64,000 bases of DNA from Massilia agri. Its GTDB lineage: Bacteria; Pseudomonadota; Gammaproteobacteria; Burkholderiales; Burkholderiaceae_D. Positions 44,325 through 54,998 of this stretch are shown here, piece by piece. The stretch lies in contig NZ_JANUHA010000002.1 in NCBI RefSeq assembly GCF_024753255.1, forward strand, positions 372,001-436,000, in the 5' to 3' direction. The notes beneath the pieces were generated by a model that ran no database searches, was not told where the DNA came from, and worked only from the letters and a program-made list of their open reading frames with translations. The translations under genes were made by a program, and so were the position numbers. The number at the start of each line of letters is the position of its first letter. Position 1 is the stretch's first letter.

Positions 44325-46091
44325 ATGCGTAAACTGTTCGCCTCGATCGTCCTGCTTGCCCCCCTCGTGTGCGGCGCCGCCGACACCGCCTCGCTCGAGG
44401 CGCGCCGCCTGTTCGAGCGCGAGTGGCAGTGGCAGTTGCGCCGGCAACCCGAGTATGCGACCGCCATCGGCGAGCACCGCTACGACGCCATTCTTTCCGA
44501 TACCTCGCTGGAGGCGAGAAGCGCCATGCTCGAGCATGCGCGCCAGGCGCTGCTCGATGCGCGCGGCATCGACCGCAGCCAGCTCGCCGAAGAAGAACAG
44601 CTGTCCCTGGACCTCTTCATTGCCGCCCGCGAGCGCCAGCTGGCGGCCGGCGCCTTCACCGCCTTCGATCCCCAGCCGATCAGCGCCTGGGACGGCCTGC
44701 AGCTGCGCCTGCCGCGCCTGGTCGCCCAGATGCCGTTCATGAGCGAGGCCGACTACCGCAACTACCTCGGCCGCGTGGACGCCCTGCCCGCCCACGTCGA
44801 CGGCCTGATCGAACAGATGCGCGCGGGGATGCGCGCCGGCTGGACGGTGCCGAAAGTCGTGCTCGAGCCGGTCCCGATCGCCCTGCACAGCCTGCACGAG
44901 AACATCGCGACAGGTCCCCTGTTCGCGCCGTTTCTCCGCATGCCCGCCACGATCGATGCGGACACCCGCGAAGCGCTCGTCGTGGACGGCATCTCGTCCC
45001 TGGCCAGGGCGGCCGACAGCCTGCACCGGCTCGACAGCTTCCTGCGCGAGGAATACCTGCCCGCCGCGCGCGACAGCATCGGCGCGGCCCAGCTGCCGAA
45101 CGGCGCCGACTGGTATGCCTTCCTGGTGCGCACCAGCACCGGCACGGCGCTCACGCCAGGCGAGGTCCATGCGATCGGACTGAAGGAAGTCGCGCGCATC
45201 CGCGCCCAGATGGCAAGCCTGGTGCCGCGCACCGGCTTTCGCGGCGACCTGGCGCGCTTCCTGGTGTTCGCGCGCAGCGACCCGCGCCTGTTCCCGAAGG
45301 ACGCAGAAAGCCTGCTGGCGCGCTACGCCAAGGCCGTGGCGCGCGCCCGGGCCAAACTGCCGCGGGTCGTCACGGCGATTCCCGAAGCGGGCCTCGCGGT
45401 CAAGCCGATGTCGCAGGAAGGCCCGGGCCAGCCGGTCGCCTATTACGAGGCCGGCAGCGACGAACGCACGGCCGCGCTGGTGGTGAACGTGTCGCAGCTC
45501 GCCACGCGGCCGCTGTGGCAGGTCGACAGCGTGGCCCTGCACGAAGGCCTGCCCGGCCACCACCTGCAGGTGGCGCGCGCGCAGATCCTGAACCTGCCGG
45601 CCTTCCGCCGCCACGGCTGGTTCGATGCCTACGGCGAAGGCTGGGCCACCTATGCCGAAGGGCTGGGCGAGGCGCTCGGCTTCTTCGGCGATCCCTTCTC
45701 GCGCTTCGGCCGGCTCAACGAAGAGATGCTGCGCGCCGCGCGCCTGGTGGTCGACACCGGCATCCACGCGCAGGGCTGGACGCGGCGCCAGGCGATCGAC
45801 TACCTGAACGCCAACACGGCCAATCCGCCGCAGGACAACGAGGCCGAGGTCGACCGCTACATCGCGCGGCCGGCGCAGGCGCTCGCCTACAAGATCGGCC
45901 AGCTGCGCATCGTGGAGCTGCGCGAGATGGCGCAAAAGCGCCTGGGGGCGCGCTTCGACCTGCGCCGCTTCCACGACGTGATCCTCGGGGGCGGCGCACT
46001 GCCGCTGGACCTGCTGGGACGCCGGGTCGAGGCCTGGATCGTGCGCGAAAAAGAGGCAACTGCAGCTGCCGTCGCTGCCGGGCAGGAATGA
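44325..46091 (+). CDS. DUF885-family exported peptidase-like protein
   Basis: The 588-residue protein has a signal peptide ([19 protein letters not shown]) and the family's metal-binding [10 protein letters not shown] motif at about residue 408, with a [10 protein letters not shown] block after it. Proteins of this family are related to metallocarboxypeptidases. The ATG at 44325 is taken in preference to a GTG three codons upstream. It stands between prmC and gshA with short gaps. Confidence 0.87.
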   Translation: MRKLFASIVLLAPLVCGAADTASLEARRLFEREWQWQLRRQPEYATAIGEHRYDAILSDTSLEARSAMLEHARQALLDARGIDRSQLAEEEQLSLDLFIAARERQLAAGAFTAFDPQPISAWDGLQLRLPRLVAQMPFMSEADYRNYLGRVDALPAHVDGLIEQMRAGMRAGWTVPKVVLEPVPIALHSLHENIATGPLFAPFLRMPATIDADTREALVVDGISSLARAADSLHRLDSFLREEYLPAARDSIGAAQLPNGADWYAFLVRTSTGTALTPGEVHAIGLKEVARIRAQMASLVPRTGFRGDLARFLVFARSDPRLFPKDAESLLARYAKAVARARAKLPRVVTAIPEAGLAVKPMSQEGPGQPVAYYEAGSDERTAALVVNVSQLATRPLWQVDSVALHEGLPGHHLQVARAQILNLPAFRRHGWFDAYGEGWATYAEGLGEALGFFGDPFSRFGRLNEEMLRAARLVVDTGIHAQGWTRRQAIDYLNANTANPPQDNEAEVDRYIARPAQALAYKIGQLRIVELREMAQKRLGARFDLRRFHDVILGGGALPLDLLGRRVEAWIVREKEATAAAVAAGQE

Positions 46092-46170
46092 GGGGGTCCC
46101 CGACGCGCTCCGCGTTTTTCGGTTACTCTCTGCTCCAATCCGCATTGGCAGTATAAGAAAGGAAACACCC

Positions 46171-47769
46171 GTGTCGAATCAACTACAACGCCGCCTCGCC
46201 CTGCTCGACGACGACGACCACCGCGCCCTGCTCGGCCAGGGCCTGCGTGGCATCGAACGCGAAACCCTGCGCGTGGACCGGCAGGGCCACCTGGCGCGCA
46301 CCCCGCACCCGGTCAAGCTCGGTTCGGCACTGACCCATCCGCTCATCACCACCGACTATGCCGAAGCCCTGCTGGAATTCATCACCCCGGCCGAGCACGA
46401 CATCTCGCTGGCCCTGAACCGCCTGGACGCCATCCACCGCTTCGCCCATGCGCGCATGCCCGATGAAATCCTGTGGAGCGTGTCGATGCCGGGCGAGCTG
46501 CCTTCGGAAGAAGACATCGAGATCGCCTGGTATGGCAAATCCAATATCGGCATGCTCAAGCACGTCTATCGCCGCGGCCTGGCGCTGCGCTACGGGAAGG
46601 CGATGCAGTGCATCTCGGGCATCCACTACAACTACTCGCTGCCGGAAAAGCTGTGGCAGCTGGTCGCCGCCAGCGAAGGCATCGTCGAAGAGCGCCGCAA
46701 CGCCCTGCGCGACTTCCAGTCCGAGAGCTATATCGCGACCATCCGCAATTTCCGCCGCTACAGCTGGCTCCTGATGTACCTGTTCGGCGCCACCCCGGCC
46801 CTGACCACCAGCTTCCTGCGCGGCCGCCCGCACGGGCTGGAGACGTTATCAAGCGACACGCTCTACCTGCCGTACGCCACCAGCCTGCGCATGAGCGACC
46901 TGGGCTACCAGAACGACGCCCAGGCCGGCCTGCGCCCCCACGAGAACAGCCTGGAAAGCTACGTCACCAGCCTGATGACGGCCGTGAACACGCCCTACGA
47001 GCCCTACCAGGCGATCGGCACCAAGAAGGATGGCGAGTGGGTGCAGCTGTCCACCAATGTGCTGCAGATCGAGAACGAGTACTACTCGACGATCCGCCCG
47101 AAGCGCGTGATCCGCACCGGCGAGCGTCCGGTGCAGGCCCTGTGCAACCGCGGCGTGCAGTACATCGAGGTGCGCTGCCTGGACGTCGACCCCTTCGAGC
47201 CGGTCGGCATCAGCCTGGAAACCGGCCGCTTCCTCGACGCCTTCCTGCTCTTCTGCGCGCTGGAGGAAAGCCCGATGATCAGCGCCCATGAAGGCCAGGT
47301 CCACGCCCGCAACTTCGCGCGCACCGTCAAGGAAGGCCGCCGCCCGGACCTGACGCTGACCCGCGATGGCGCCGAAGTCCTGCTCAAGGACTGGGCGCTG
47401 GAACTGATCGAGCGCATCCGTCCGGTGGCCGAGCTGCTGGACGTGGAGCACAACGAAGGCGGCGTGCACGCAAGTTCGCTCGGCCTGCAGAAGGCCAAGA
47501 TCGACAACCCCGCCCTCACCCCGTCGGCGCGCGTGCTGGAAGAGATCCGCGCGCTCGGTTCGGCCAGCGCCTTCGGCCTGCGCCAGAGCGAGCTGCATGC
47601 GGCTAGCTTCCGCGACAGCCCCCTGATGCCGGCCGAGGAAGCGCTGTTCGAAGAGATGGCCGCGAATTCGCTGGCCGAGCAGGATCGAATCGAGAAAACG
47701 GATACCGGCAGCTTCGACGACTTCGTCGCGGCCTACAACAGCAGCACCCTGTGCGGTAACCACCACTAA
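46171..47769 (+). CDS. gshA: Glutamate-cysteine ligase
   Basis: The 532-residue protein resembles the gammaproteobacterial-type enzyme: [13 protein letters not shown] near the start, [15 protein letters not shown], and [15 protein letters not shown] in the centre. It joins glutamate and cysteine in the first step of glutathione synthesis. The start is GTG at 46171 with AAGGAA upstream. Confidence 0.95.
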   Translation: MSNQLQRRLALLDDDDHRALLGQGLRGIERETLRVDRQGHLARTPHPVKLGSALTHPLITTDYAEALLEFITPAEHDISLALNRLDAIHRFAHARMPDEILWSVSMPGELPSEEDIEIAWYGKSNIGMLKHVYRRGLALRYGKAMQCISGIHYNYSLPEKLWQLVAASEGIVEERRNALRDFQSESYIATIRNFRRYSWLLMYLFGATPALTTSFLRGRPHGLETLSSDTLYLPYATSLRMSDLGYQNDAQAGLRPHENSLESYVTSLMTAVNTPYEPYQAIGTKKDGEWVQLSTNVLQIENEYYSTIRPKRVIRTGERPVQALCNRGVQYIEVRCLDVDPFEPVGISLETGRFLDAFLLFCALEESPMISAHEGQVHARNFARTVKEGRRPDLTLTRDGAEVLLKDWALELIERIRPVAELLDVEHNEGGVHASSLGLQKAKIDNPALTPSARVLEEIRALGSASAFGLRQSELHAASFRDSPLMPAEEALFEEMAANSLAEQDRIEKTDTGSFDDFVAAYNSSTLCGNHH

Positions 47770-47791
47770 TCCTGCGCCGACCGGGGAGCCC

Positions 47792-48784
47792 GTGCTCACC
47801 TTCTACAACGAACACCACGCGCTGGCCGGCCGCGAGCACGCGGGTGCGCTTGCCCCGGTGCTGTCCGCCCTCGAGCGGCGCGGCCTGGGACGCATCGTCA
47901 CCCCGCACGGCGTGCCGCTGGTGTCGCTCGAGCGGGTGCACACGCCGCGCTACCTGCATTTTCTCCGCACGGCCTGGAGCGAGTGGCTGGCGCGCGATCC
48001 CCGGAACGCCGGCCGCGAGCTGCTGCCTTCACACTGGCCGCTGCGCGGCATGCGCGAGGACGTCGAGCCGCTCGACCTAGGCGCCCGCGCCGGGCTGTAT
48101 TGCTCGGATACCCGCACCCCGCTCACGGCAGGCAGCTGGACCGCCGCCAAGACCGGCGCCGACTGCGCGGTGAATGCCGCCCATGCGCTGCGCGTGGGCG
48201 AACGCGGCAGCTTCGCCCTGACCCAGCCGCCGGGACGCCACGCGGGCGCCGACTGGTGCGGCGGCGGCGGCTACCTGAACAATGCCGCGCTGGCGGCCCA
48301 GCACCTGCTGGACGACGGCCTGCAGCGCGTCGCCATCCTCGACCTGGGGCCCCATCACGGCCACGGCACCCAGCACATTTTCTACCACCGCGCCGACGTG
48401 CTGTTCGCGTCCATCCACCTCGACCCGCAGGCCGCCTGGCCCTGGTACGCCGGCTACGCCAATGAAACCGGCGCCGGAGCGGGCCTGCATCACACCATGA
48501 ACCTGCCGCTGGCCGAAGGGACGGGCGGCGCCCAGTGGTTCGCCGCGCTCGAAACGGGCTGCGTCAAGCTGGCCATGTTCCGTCCCGAAGCCCTGGTAGT
48601 CTCGCTGGGCGGCGAGCTGGCCGCCCATTTCGCCCTCGACGGCGGCGACTTCCTGCGCATCGGCGAACGCATCGCCCACCTCGGCCTGCCGGCCGTCTTC
48701 GTCTTCGAGGGCCTTGACCACGTGGATGCCGCCGCCGGCACCCACCTGGTGAACGTCCTCGAAGGCTTCGAAACCGCCGCCTAG
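47792..48784 (+). CDS. Histone deacetylase-family amidohydrolase
   Basis: The 330-residue protein has the zinc-enzyme pattern: a PPGRHA block, a GGGYLNNAA segment, the active-site DLGPHHGHGTQ (histidine pair and metal aspartate) and a late SLGGE. Bacterial members deacetylate acetylpolyamines or small amides. The start is GTG at 47792. It lies 22 bases after gshA and may be co-transcribed. Confidence 0.88.
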   Translation: MLTFYNEHHALAGREHAGALAPVLSALERRGLGRIVTPHGVPLVSLERVHTPRYLHFLRTAWSEWLARDPRNAGRELLPSHWPLRGMREDVEPLDLGARAGLYCSDTRTPLTAGSWTAAKTGADCAVNAAHALRVGERGSFALTQPPGRHAGADWCGGGGYLNNAALAAQHLLDDGLQRVAILDLGPHHGHGTQHIFYHRADVLFASIHLDPQAAWPWYAGYANETGAGAGLHHTMNLPLAEGTGGAQWFAALETGCVKLAMFRPEALVVSLGGELAAHFALDGGDFLRIGERIAHLGLPAVFVFEGLDHVDAAAGTHLVNVLEGFETAA

Positions 48785-48823
48785 CCTATCGCGCGCGGCG
48801 CCCGCAACCCATCCACAAGCATC

Positions 48824-49276
48824 ATGATCGACTGGCAGCTCTCCCATTTCAACGACCTCACTCCCGCCGACCTGTACGAGGTCCTGGCCCAGCGCCAGGA
48901 CGTCTTCATCCTCGAGCAGACCTGCCTCTATCCCGACATCGACGGCCTCGACCCGGTGGCGCACCACCTGCTCGGCTGGCGCACGGTCGACGGCAGGCGC
49001 CAGCTGGCGGCCTACCTGCGCATCCTCGGACCCGGGGTGAAATACGAGGAGATGTCGCTGGGGCGCGTCATCACCACGAGCGCCGCACGCGGCAGCGGCG
49101 CGGGCCGCGCCCTGCTGGCGGAGGGCATCGCCTGCGCCGAACGCCTGCATCCGGGCCACCGCATCCGCATCGGCGCCCAGCAGTACCTGGAAAAGTTCTA
49201 CCAGAGCTTCGGCTTCGAGACCGTCTCCGCGCCCTACGACGAAGACGGCATCATGCACATCGACATGCTGCGCTGA
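48824..49276 (+). CDS. elaA: ElaA-like GNAT N-acetyltransferase
   Basis: The 150-residue protein has a GNAT fold with the acetyl-CoA-binding RGSGAGRALL segment, and the early LYEVLAQRQDVFILEQTCLYPDID-type block of ElaA. The acceptor is unknown. Confidence 0.88.
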   Translation: MIDWQLSHFNDLTPADLYEVLAQRQDVFILEQTCLYPDIDGLDPVAHHLLGWRTVDGRRQLAAYLRILGPGVKYEEMSLGRVITTSAARGSGAGRALLAEGIACAERLHPGHRIRIGAQQYLEKFYQSFGFETVSAPYDEDGIMHIDMLR

Positions 49277-49279
49277 AGT

Positions 49280-49471
49280 TCAGTACCCGCCCTGGCGCGA
49301 CCAGCGTCCGGCCGCGCACACGACGAGCGCGGCCAGCAGGAGCCAGCCGTCCGGGTCGATTGGCTGCTGCGGCCGGATCTCGGCCGCCTGGCAGCTTCCA
49401 GGCATGGCGTTCGGCGGTGTCACGCTGGCGGCATTGGTCGCAAAAACAATGAGTAGTAGAAAGGCACGCAT
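49280..49471 (-). CDS. Small exported or membrane protein, 63 residues
   Basis: It has an N-terminal hydrophobic segment (RAFLLLIVFATNAASV) and a C-terminal one (GWLLLAALVVCAAG) followed by RWSRQGGY. No ribosome site is visible, and it is convergent with elaA. The arrangement looks like a small exported protein with a membrane tail; it may not be expressed. Confidence 0.4.
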   Translation of the reverse strand: MRAFLLLIVFATNAASVTPPNAMPGSCQAAEIRPQQPIDPDGWLLLAALVVCAAGRWSRQGGY

Positions 49472-49554
49472 GGCAGGGAGGTCGGATGGTCGGAACCTCG
49501 CAGCATCGGCCATCCGGACCCTGCAGCGCCTGCGCCAGCGCAGGCGTATGCGCG

Positions 49555-49582
49555 AAAAAAAACCGGGGCGCTGGGCCCCGGT
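49555..49582 (-). terminator. Terminator of the FKBP gene
   Basis: On the minus strand ACCGGGGC pairs with GCCCCGGT across a 5-base loop and is followed by about eight T residues, 19 bases after the stop. Confidence 0.88.
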
Positions 49583-49601
49583 TCCTGTAAAGCGGATCCG
49601 C

Positions 49602-50045
49602 TTACTGCACGCTGTTCAGGACGATCTCGAAGACCAGGCCCGAGTTGCCCGGGATCTTCGGCGGGCTGCCGGCCACGCCATAACCCAGGCTCGACGGCAC
49701 TTCGACGGTGCGCTTGCCGCCGACCTTCATGCCGGTCACGCCCTGCTCGAAGCCCGGGATGACGGCATTGGTGCCCAGCTTGAAGCTGTAGGGACCGGAT
49801 TCCATCTGGGTGCCCTTGTGGTCGCTCTTGGAGGCGTCGTACAGCCACAGGGTGTAGGTCAGGTTGACGGTCTTGCCGCTCACCGCTTCGGCGCCGGTGC
49901 CGACGGTGTTGTCGGTCTTGGTCAGGGTGGCCGGGCTGCTGACCGAGGTGTTGCCGCCCGGGGAATCGTCACCGCCGCCACCGCCGCAGGCGGTCAGGCT
50001 CAACACGGCGACGAAGGCGGCGATCAGGGGAAACTTCAGCTTCAT
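49602..50045 (-). CDS. Lipoprotein FKBP-type peptidyl-prolyl isomerase
   Basis: The 147-residue protein has a lipobox (LTACGGGG), then one FKBP domain with LTYTLWLYDASKSDHKG, VIPGFEQGVTGMKVGGKR and LGYGV blocks. It should catalyse proline isomerisation at the outer surface of a membrane. It is transcribed alone. Confidence 0.92.
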   Translation of the reverse strand: MKLKFPLIAAFVAVLSLTACGGGGGDDSPGGNTSVSSPATLTKTDNTVGTGAEAVSGKTVNLTYTLWLYDASKSDHKGTQMESGPYSFKLGTNAVIPGFEQGVTGMKVGGKRTVEVPSSLGYGVAGSPPKIPGNSGLVFEIVLNSVQ

Positions 50046-50163
50046 GGAACAATCCTTGCGAGGTAGATACGGGAAGTGACGGGGAAAAAGTTAATACAAC
50101 GTAACCCCGCACCTTACCTCAGCCGTCCGTATAGATGTGTACGGCGATTGTATTTTTTTGTAT

Positions 50164-52041
50164 TCAGATCTCGACCTGCGTGCCGAGCTCGATGACCCGG
50201 TTCGGCGGGATCTGGTAGTAGTCCGCCGCCGCGCGCGCATTGCGCGACAACATCGCAAACACGTGTTCGCGCCACGGCGCCATGCCGCGGCCCGGCGTCG
50301 AGACCACCGTCTGGCGCGCGATGAAGAAGGAGGTCTCCATCATCTCGAAAGGCAGGCCCAGGCCGGCGCACTGGTGCAGGATGCCCGGAATGTCGGGCTC
50401 GTCCTTGAAGCCGTACTGCACATTCACCTGGAAACAGTTGTGGCCGAGCTCGACCACCTCGACCTGCTCTTGCGCCGGCACCCAGGGTTCCTCGCGGATG
50501 TGCACCGTGAGGAAGACCACGCGTTCGTGCAGGACCTTGTTGTGCGAGAGATTGTGCAGCAGGGCATGCGGCACGCCGTCGCTTTCGCCGCGCAGGAACA
50601 GCGCCGTGCCGGGAACGCGCGCCGGCGGCGCCACGAACAGCGATTCCATGAAGGCTTCCAGCGGGATCGCATGCTTTTCCAGGTTCTCGAAGACCAGTTC
50701 GCGGCCGCGCTTCCAGGTCAGCATCAGGGTCAGGAGGATGGTGCCCAGCAGCAGCGGGAACCAGCCGCCGTGGAAGAGCTTCAGGGTGGTCGACGCGAAC
50801 AGCATGATGTCGATCACCAGGAAGAAGCCGGTCGCGCCCAGGCAGACCGCCAGCGGCAGGCGGAAGCGGTAGCGGGTGACGAAGAAGGTCAGGATGGTGG
50901 TGGCCATCATGGTGGCGGTCACGGCGATGCCGTAGGCGCCGGCCAGTTCGTCCGAGGAGCCGAAGCCGATCACGGCGATCAGCACGACGGCCAGCTGCAG
51001 CCAGTTCACGACCGGGATGTAGATCTGGCCGATCTCGCTTGCCGAGGTGTGCAGGATGCGCATGCGCGGCAGGAGGCCCAGGGCGATCGCCTGCTTGGTC
51101 ATCGAATAGGTGCCGGAAATCGTCGCCTGCGAGGCGATCACCGCCGCCATGGTCGACAGGATCACCAGCGGGATCACGCTCCAGGTGCCGAGCTGGTGGA
51201 AGAAGGGATTTTCCACGGCATCCGGCTGCATGATGAGCAGGCCGCCCTGGCCCAGGTAGTTCAGCACCAGGGCCGGGAAGGCGATCATGAACCAGGCCAT
51301 GCGGATCGGCTTGCGGCCGAAGTGGCCCATGTCGGCGTAGAGGGCTTCGGCGCCGGTGATCGCCAGCACCACGGCGCCCAGGGCGACGAAGGCGAGCAGC
51401 TTGTTCTCCAGCATGAAGCGCAGCGCATAATACGGGTTCAGCGCGTTCAGGATCACCGGCGCCTCGATGATATTGATGATGCCCATCACGGCCAGGGCCA
51501 GGAACCAGACCAGCATGACGGGCCCGAAGAAGCGGCCGATGCCGGCGGTGCCGTGGCGCTGCACGCTGTACAGGACCACCAGCACCACGACGGCCAGCGG
51601 CACCACGTAGTGCGACATGCCCGGGGCCGCCACTTCCAGGCCCTCGATCGCGCCCAGCACCGAGATCGCCGGCGTGATCACGCTGTCGCCATAGAACATG
51701 GTCGCGCCCAGCACGCCGATCACCAGGAGCGGGAAGTGCCAGCGCGAGTGTTTCGTGACGGAGTTGGTGGCCAGCGCCATCAGCGCCATGATGCCGCCCT
51801 CGCCGCGGTTGTCGGCGCGCAGCACCAGGGTGACGTACTTGAGCGAGACGATGATGGTCAGCGCCCAGAAGATCAGGGAAATGACGCCGAGGATGTTGGG
51901 AGTGGTGAGGGGGAGGCCGTGCTCGTCGTCGAAGATCGCGCGCAGCGTATAGAGGGGGCTGGTGCCGATGTCGCCGTAGACGATGCCGATGGCTGCCAGC
52001 GTCAGCGCCGCGACGCTGCTCTTCTTGTTTTCGGAACTCAA
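50164..52041 (-). CDS. kup: Kup-family potassium transporter
   Basis: The 625-residue protein has about twelve membrane helices and the signature GIVYGDIGTSPLYTLRAIF near the N-terminus, with a C-terminal cytoplasmic domain. It imports potassium, probably with protons. The start is a rare TTG at 52041: no ATG or GTG in the frame fits, and the alignment with the family N-terminus (MSxxNKxS) begins exactly there. Confidence 0.95.
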   Translation of the reverse strand: MSSENKKSSVAALTLAAIGIVYGDIGTSPLYTLRAIFDDEHGLPLTTPNILGVISLIFWALTIIVSLKYVTLVLRADNRGEGGIMALMALATNSVTKHSRWHFPLLVIGVLGATMFYGDSVITPAISVLGAIEGLEVAAPGMSHYVVPLAVVVLVVLYSVQRHGTAGIGRFFGPVMLVWFLALAVMGIINIIEAPVILNALNPYYALRFMLENKLLAFVALGAVVLAITGAEALYADMGHFGRKPIRMAWFMIAFPALVLNYLGQGGLLIMQPDAVENPFFHQLGTWSVIPLVILSTMAAVIASQATISGTYSMTKQAIALGLLPRMRILHTSASEIGQIYIPVVNWLQLAVVLIAVIGFGSSDELAGAYGIAVTATMMATTILTFFVTRYRFRLPLAVCLGATGFFLVIDIMLFASTTLKLFHGGWFPLLLGTILLTLMLTWKRGRELVFENLEKHAIPLEAFMESLFVAPPARVPGTALFLRGESDGVPHALLHNLSHNKVLHERVVFLTVHIREEPWVPAQEQVEVVELGHNCFQVNVQYGFKDEPDIPGILHQCAGLGLPFEMMETSFFIARQTVVSTPGRGMAPWREHVFAMLSRNARAAADYYQIPPNRVIELGTQVEI

Positions 52042-52206
52042 GGTTGCACCATTGTTCTGTTCTGGTGCGGCGCACCATAAAATAACAACAAGAAAATTGC
52101 AAGAACATTTCGTATCCCATCATACACCTGCGCAAAATCGGCCAGCGCCAGCAGGGAAATTGCGCATCTGGGATAATGCCAACCCAGCAATCCACCCCGT
52201 CTTCCC

Positions 52207-53085
52207 ATGCGTTCCGGTATCCTGTCCGCGGCCCTCGCCTTCCTGTGCTGGGGCCTGTTCCCCATTTATTTCCATGCCATCGGCGAGGTCCCGCCGATGC
52301 AGATCCTGGCGCACCGGGTGCTGTGGTCGCTCGCTTTCCTGCTGGTCATACTGGCCTTGCGGCGCCAGTGGAAATGGATGGCGCTGGTACGCCAGCCGCG
52401 CGTGTTCTGGAGTTTCGTCGCGTCCGCCTTCCTGCTTTCGGCAAACTGGCTGGTCTACATCTGGGCGGTGAAGAACGGCCACGTGATCGAGGCCAGCCTG
52501 GGCTACTTCATCAATCCGCTGGTGAACATCATGTTCGGATTCCTGCTGCTCAAGGAGCGCATGCGCCCGGCCCAATGGGGGGCGATCGCGATCGCCGCGC
52601 TGGGCGTGAGCTGGCTTACCTGGCAGTCGGGCTCGGTGCCCTGGATCGCCCTCTTCCTGGCCGCATCCTTCGGCGGCTACGGCCTGCTGCGCAAGACGGC
52701 GGCGCTCGGCGCACTGGAGGGGCTGTCCTTCGAGACCATGGTGCTGTTCCCCTTCGCGGCCGCCTACGTCGGCTGGCTGACCATGAATGGCGACAACGCC
52801 TTCGTCAATGCACCGCTCGACACGACGCGCGTCCTGCTGGTCGCGGCCGGACCGATCACGGCGATCCCGCTGCTGCTCTTCGCGACCGGCGCGCGCAAGA
52901 TTCCGCTGTCCATCCTCGGCCTGCTGCAATACCTGTCGCCGACCATCCAGTTCCTGCTGGGTGTGTGGCTGTTCCATGAAGCATTCAGCAGCGACCGCCT
53001 GGTCGGCTTCCTGATGATCTGGGCCGCACTGGCGCTGTTTGCCGGCGAAGGACTGTGGCGCAGTCGCATGACAAGCAAAACCTGA
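52207..53085 (+). CDS. rarD: RarD-like EamA-family transporter
   Basis: The 292-residue protein has about ten membrane helices in two EamA halves, with the RarD-type start (SAALAFLCWGLFPIYFHAI) and SANWLVYIWAV. The substrate is unknown in this family. It lies just upstream of ettA with an 88-base gap. Confidence 0.9.
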   Translation: MRSGILSAALAFLCWGLFPIYFHAIGEVPPMQILAHRVLWSLAFLLVILALRRQWKWMALVRQPRVFWSFVASAFLLSANWLVYIWAVKNGHVIEASLGYFINPLVNIMFGFLLLKERMRPAQWGAIAIAALGVSWLTWQSGSVPWIALFLAASFGGYGLLRKTAALGALEGLSFETMVLFPFAAAYVGWLTMNGDNAFVNAPLDTTRVLLVAAGPITAIPLLLFATGARKIPLSILGLLQYLSPTIQFLLGVWLFHEAFSSDRLVGFLMIWAALALFAGEGLWRSRMTSKT

Positions 53086-53173
53086 GCGAACCCGGCGCGG
53101 CACACAAAAACCTGTGTCCCGCGCTGCGGGTTCCGGGTATCCTGTGCACCTTAAACAACACCAGAGTTAAAGC

Positions 53174-54841
53174 ATGGCCAATTACGTCTATACCATGAAC
53201 CGCGTGGGCAAAATCGTCCCGCCAAAACGTCAGATCCTGAAAGATATTTCGCTGTCCTTCTTCCCGGGTGCGAAGATCGGCGTGCTGGGCCTGAACGGCT
53301 CGGGCAAGTCGACCCTGCTGAAGATCATGGCCGGCATCGACACCGACATCCAGGGCGAAGCACGCCCGATGCCGGGCCTGAACATCGGCTACCTGCCGCA
53401 GGAACCGCAGCTCGACCCGGAAAAGACCGTGCGCCAGGAAGTGGAATCGGGCCTGGGCGAAGCTTTTGAAGCGCAAGCCAAGCTGGAAGCCGTCTACGCC
53501 GCCTATGCGGAAGAAGACGCGGACTTCGACGCCCTCGCGAAAGAGCAGGAGCGCCTCGAATCGATCATCGCCGCGGCCGATGGCGGCAACCTGAACCTGC
53601 AGATGGAAATGGCCGCCGACGCGCTGCGCCTGCCGCCCTGGGACCAGAAGATCGGCGTGCTGTCGGGCGGCGAGAAGCGCCGCGTGGCGCTGTGCAAGCT
53701 GCTGCTGTCCAAGCCGGACATGCTGCTGCTGGACGAACCGACCAACCACCTGGACGCCGAATCGGTCGAGTGGCTGGAGCAGTTCCTGCTGCGCTTCCCG
53801 GGCACCGTGGTGGGCATCACCCACGACCGCTACTTCCTCGACAATGCCGCCGAATGGATCCTGGAACTGGACCGCGGCCACGGCATCCCCTGGAAGGGCA
53901 ATTACTCGTCCTGGCTGGAACAAAAGGAAGCCCGCCTGAAGCAGGAAGAGGCGACCGAGTCGGCACGCCAGAAGGCGCTGGCCAAGGAACTCGAGTGGGC
54001 GCGCCAGAACCCGAAGGCACGCCAGGCCAAGTCCAAGGCCCGCCTGGCGCGCTTCAACGAACTGAGCGAATACGAATACCAGAAGCGCAACGAGACCCAG
54101 GAGATCTTCATCCCCGTGGCCGAGCGCCTGGGCAACGAAGTCATCGAGTTCAAGAACGTCTCCAAGGCTTTCGGCGACCGCCTCCTGATCGACAACCTGT
54201 CCTTCACGGTGCCGCCGGGCGCGATCGTCGGCATCATCGGCCCGAACGGCGCCGGTAAGTCGACCCTGTTCAAGATGATCGCCGGCAAGGAACAGCCGGA
54301 CAGCGGCGAAGTCGTGATCGGCAAGACCGCCAAGGTCTCGCTGGTCGACCAGAGCCGCGACGAGCTGGCCAACAACAAGACCGTGTTCGAAGACGTCACC
54401 GGCGGCGCCGACATGCTGAGCGTGGGCCGCTTCGAGATGCCTTCGCGCGCTTATCTCGGCCGCTTCAACTTCAAGGGCGCGGACCAGCAGAAGATCGTCG
54501 GCAACCTGTCGGGTGGTGAACGCGGCCGCCTGCACCTGGCCAAGACCCTGCTGCAGGGCGGCAACGTGCTGCTGCTGGACGAACCGTCGAACGACCTCGA
54601 CGTCGAAACCCTGCGCGCGCTGGAAGACGCCCTGCTGGAATTTGCCGGCAGCGTGATGGTGATCTCCCACGACCGCTGGTTCCTGGACCGCATCGCGACC
54701 CACATCCTGGCCTTCGAAGGCAATTCGCAGGTCACCTTCTTCGACGGTAACTACCAGGAATACGAAGCCGACAAGAAGAAGCGTCTCGGCGAAGAAGGCG
54801 CCAAGCCGAAGCGTATCCGCTACAAGCCGCTGTCGAACTAA
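53174..54841 (+). CDS. ettA: Energy-dependent translational throttle protein EttA (ABC-F)
   Basis: The 555-residue protein has two ABC ATPase domains without membrane parts: Walker A GLNGSGKST and GPNGAGKST, signature LSGGEKRR and LSGGERGR, and Walker B LLLLDEPTNHLD and VLLLDEPSNDLD, with the arm and linker typical of ABC-F. It binds the ribosomal E site and gates entry into elongation according to ATP level. It starts MANYVYTMNRVGKIVPP, as in EttA. Confidence 0.96.
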   Translation: MANYVYTMNRVGKIVPPKRQILKDISLSFFPGAKIGVLGLNGSGKSTLLKIMAGIDTDIQGEARPMPGLNIGYLPQEPQLDPEKTVRQEVESGLGEAFEAQAKLEAVYAAYAEEDADFDALAKEQERLESIIAAADGGNLNLQMEMAADALRLPPWDQKIGVLSGGEKRRVALCKLLLSKPDMLLLDEPTNHLDAESVEWLEQFLLRFPGTVVGITHDRYFLDNAAEWILELDRGHGIPWKGNYSSWLEQKEARLKQEEATESARQKALAKELEWARQNPKARQAKSKARLARFNELSEYEYQKRNETQEIFIPVAERLGNEVIEFKNVSKAFGDRLLIDNLSFTVPPGAIVGIIGPNGAGKSTLFKMIAGKEQPDSGEVVIGKTAKVSLVDQSRDELANNKTVFEDVTGGADMLSVGRFEMPSRAYLGRFNFKGADQQKIVGNLSGGERGRLHLAKTLLQGGNVLLLDEPSNDLDVETLRALEDALLEFAGSVMVISHDRWFLDRIATHILAFEGNSQVTFFDGNYQEYEADKKKRLGEEGAKPKRIRYKPLSN

Positions 54842-54860
54842 GTACTTGTTTCGTAAAGGA

Positions 54861-54887
54861 AAGCCCCCGCGAGTCGGGGGCTTTTTT
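54861..54887 (+). terminator. Terminator of ettA
   Basis: AAGCCCCCG-CGAGT-CGGGGGCTT followed by T residues, 19 bases after the stop. Confidence 0.9.
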
Positions 54888-54998
54888 CTAGCGGAAACGG
54901 AACGCGCTCCGGCGGATGTCGTGTGTAGAATCGTCCCGATTGGGCCGGTAGGCCGGGGATGTCCCTAGCCGCATACGCGGCGCGGACTGCTAGACCAC

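Noticed and set aside
43077..46145. Very long minus-strand open frame (1022 codons)
   Set aside because: It lies antisense to dsbB, prmC and the DUF885 gene. High GC at third positions keeps the opposite frame open, and the translation is arginine/glycine/histidine-rich without any domain.
50137..52080. Long plus-strand open frame across kup
   Set aside because: Antisense shadow of a transporter gene; the sequence is histidine- and glutamine-rich with no motif.
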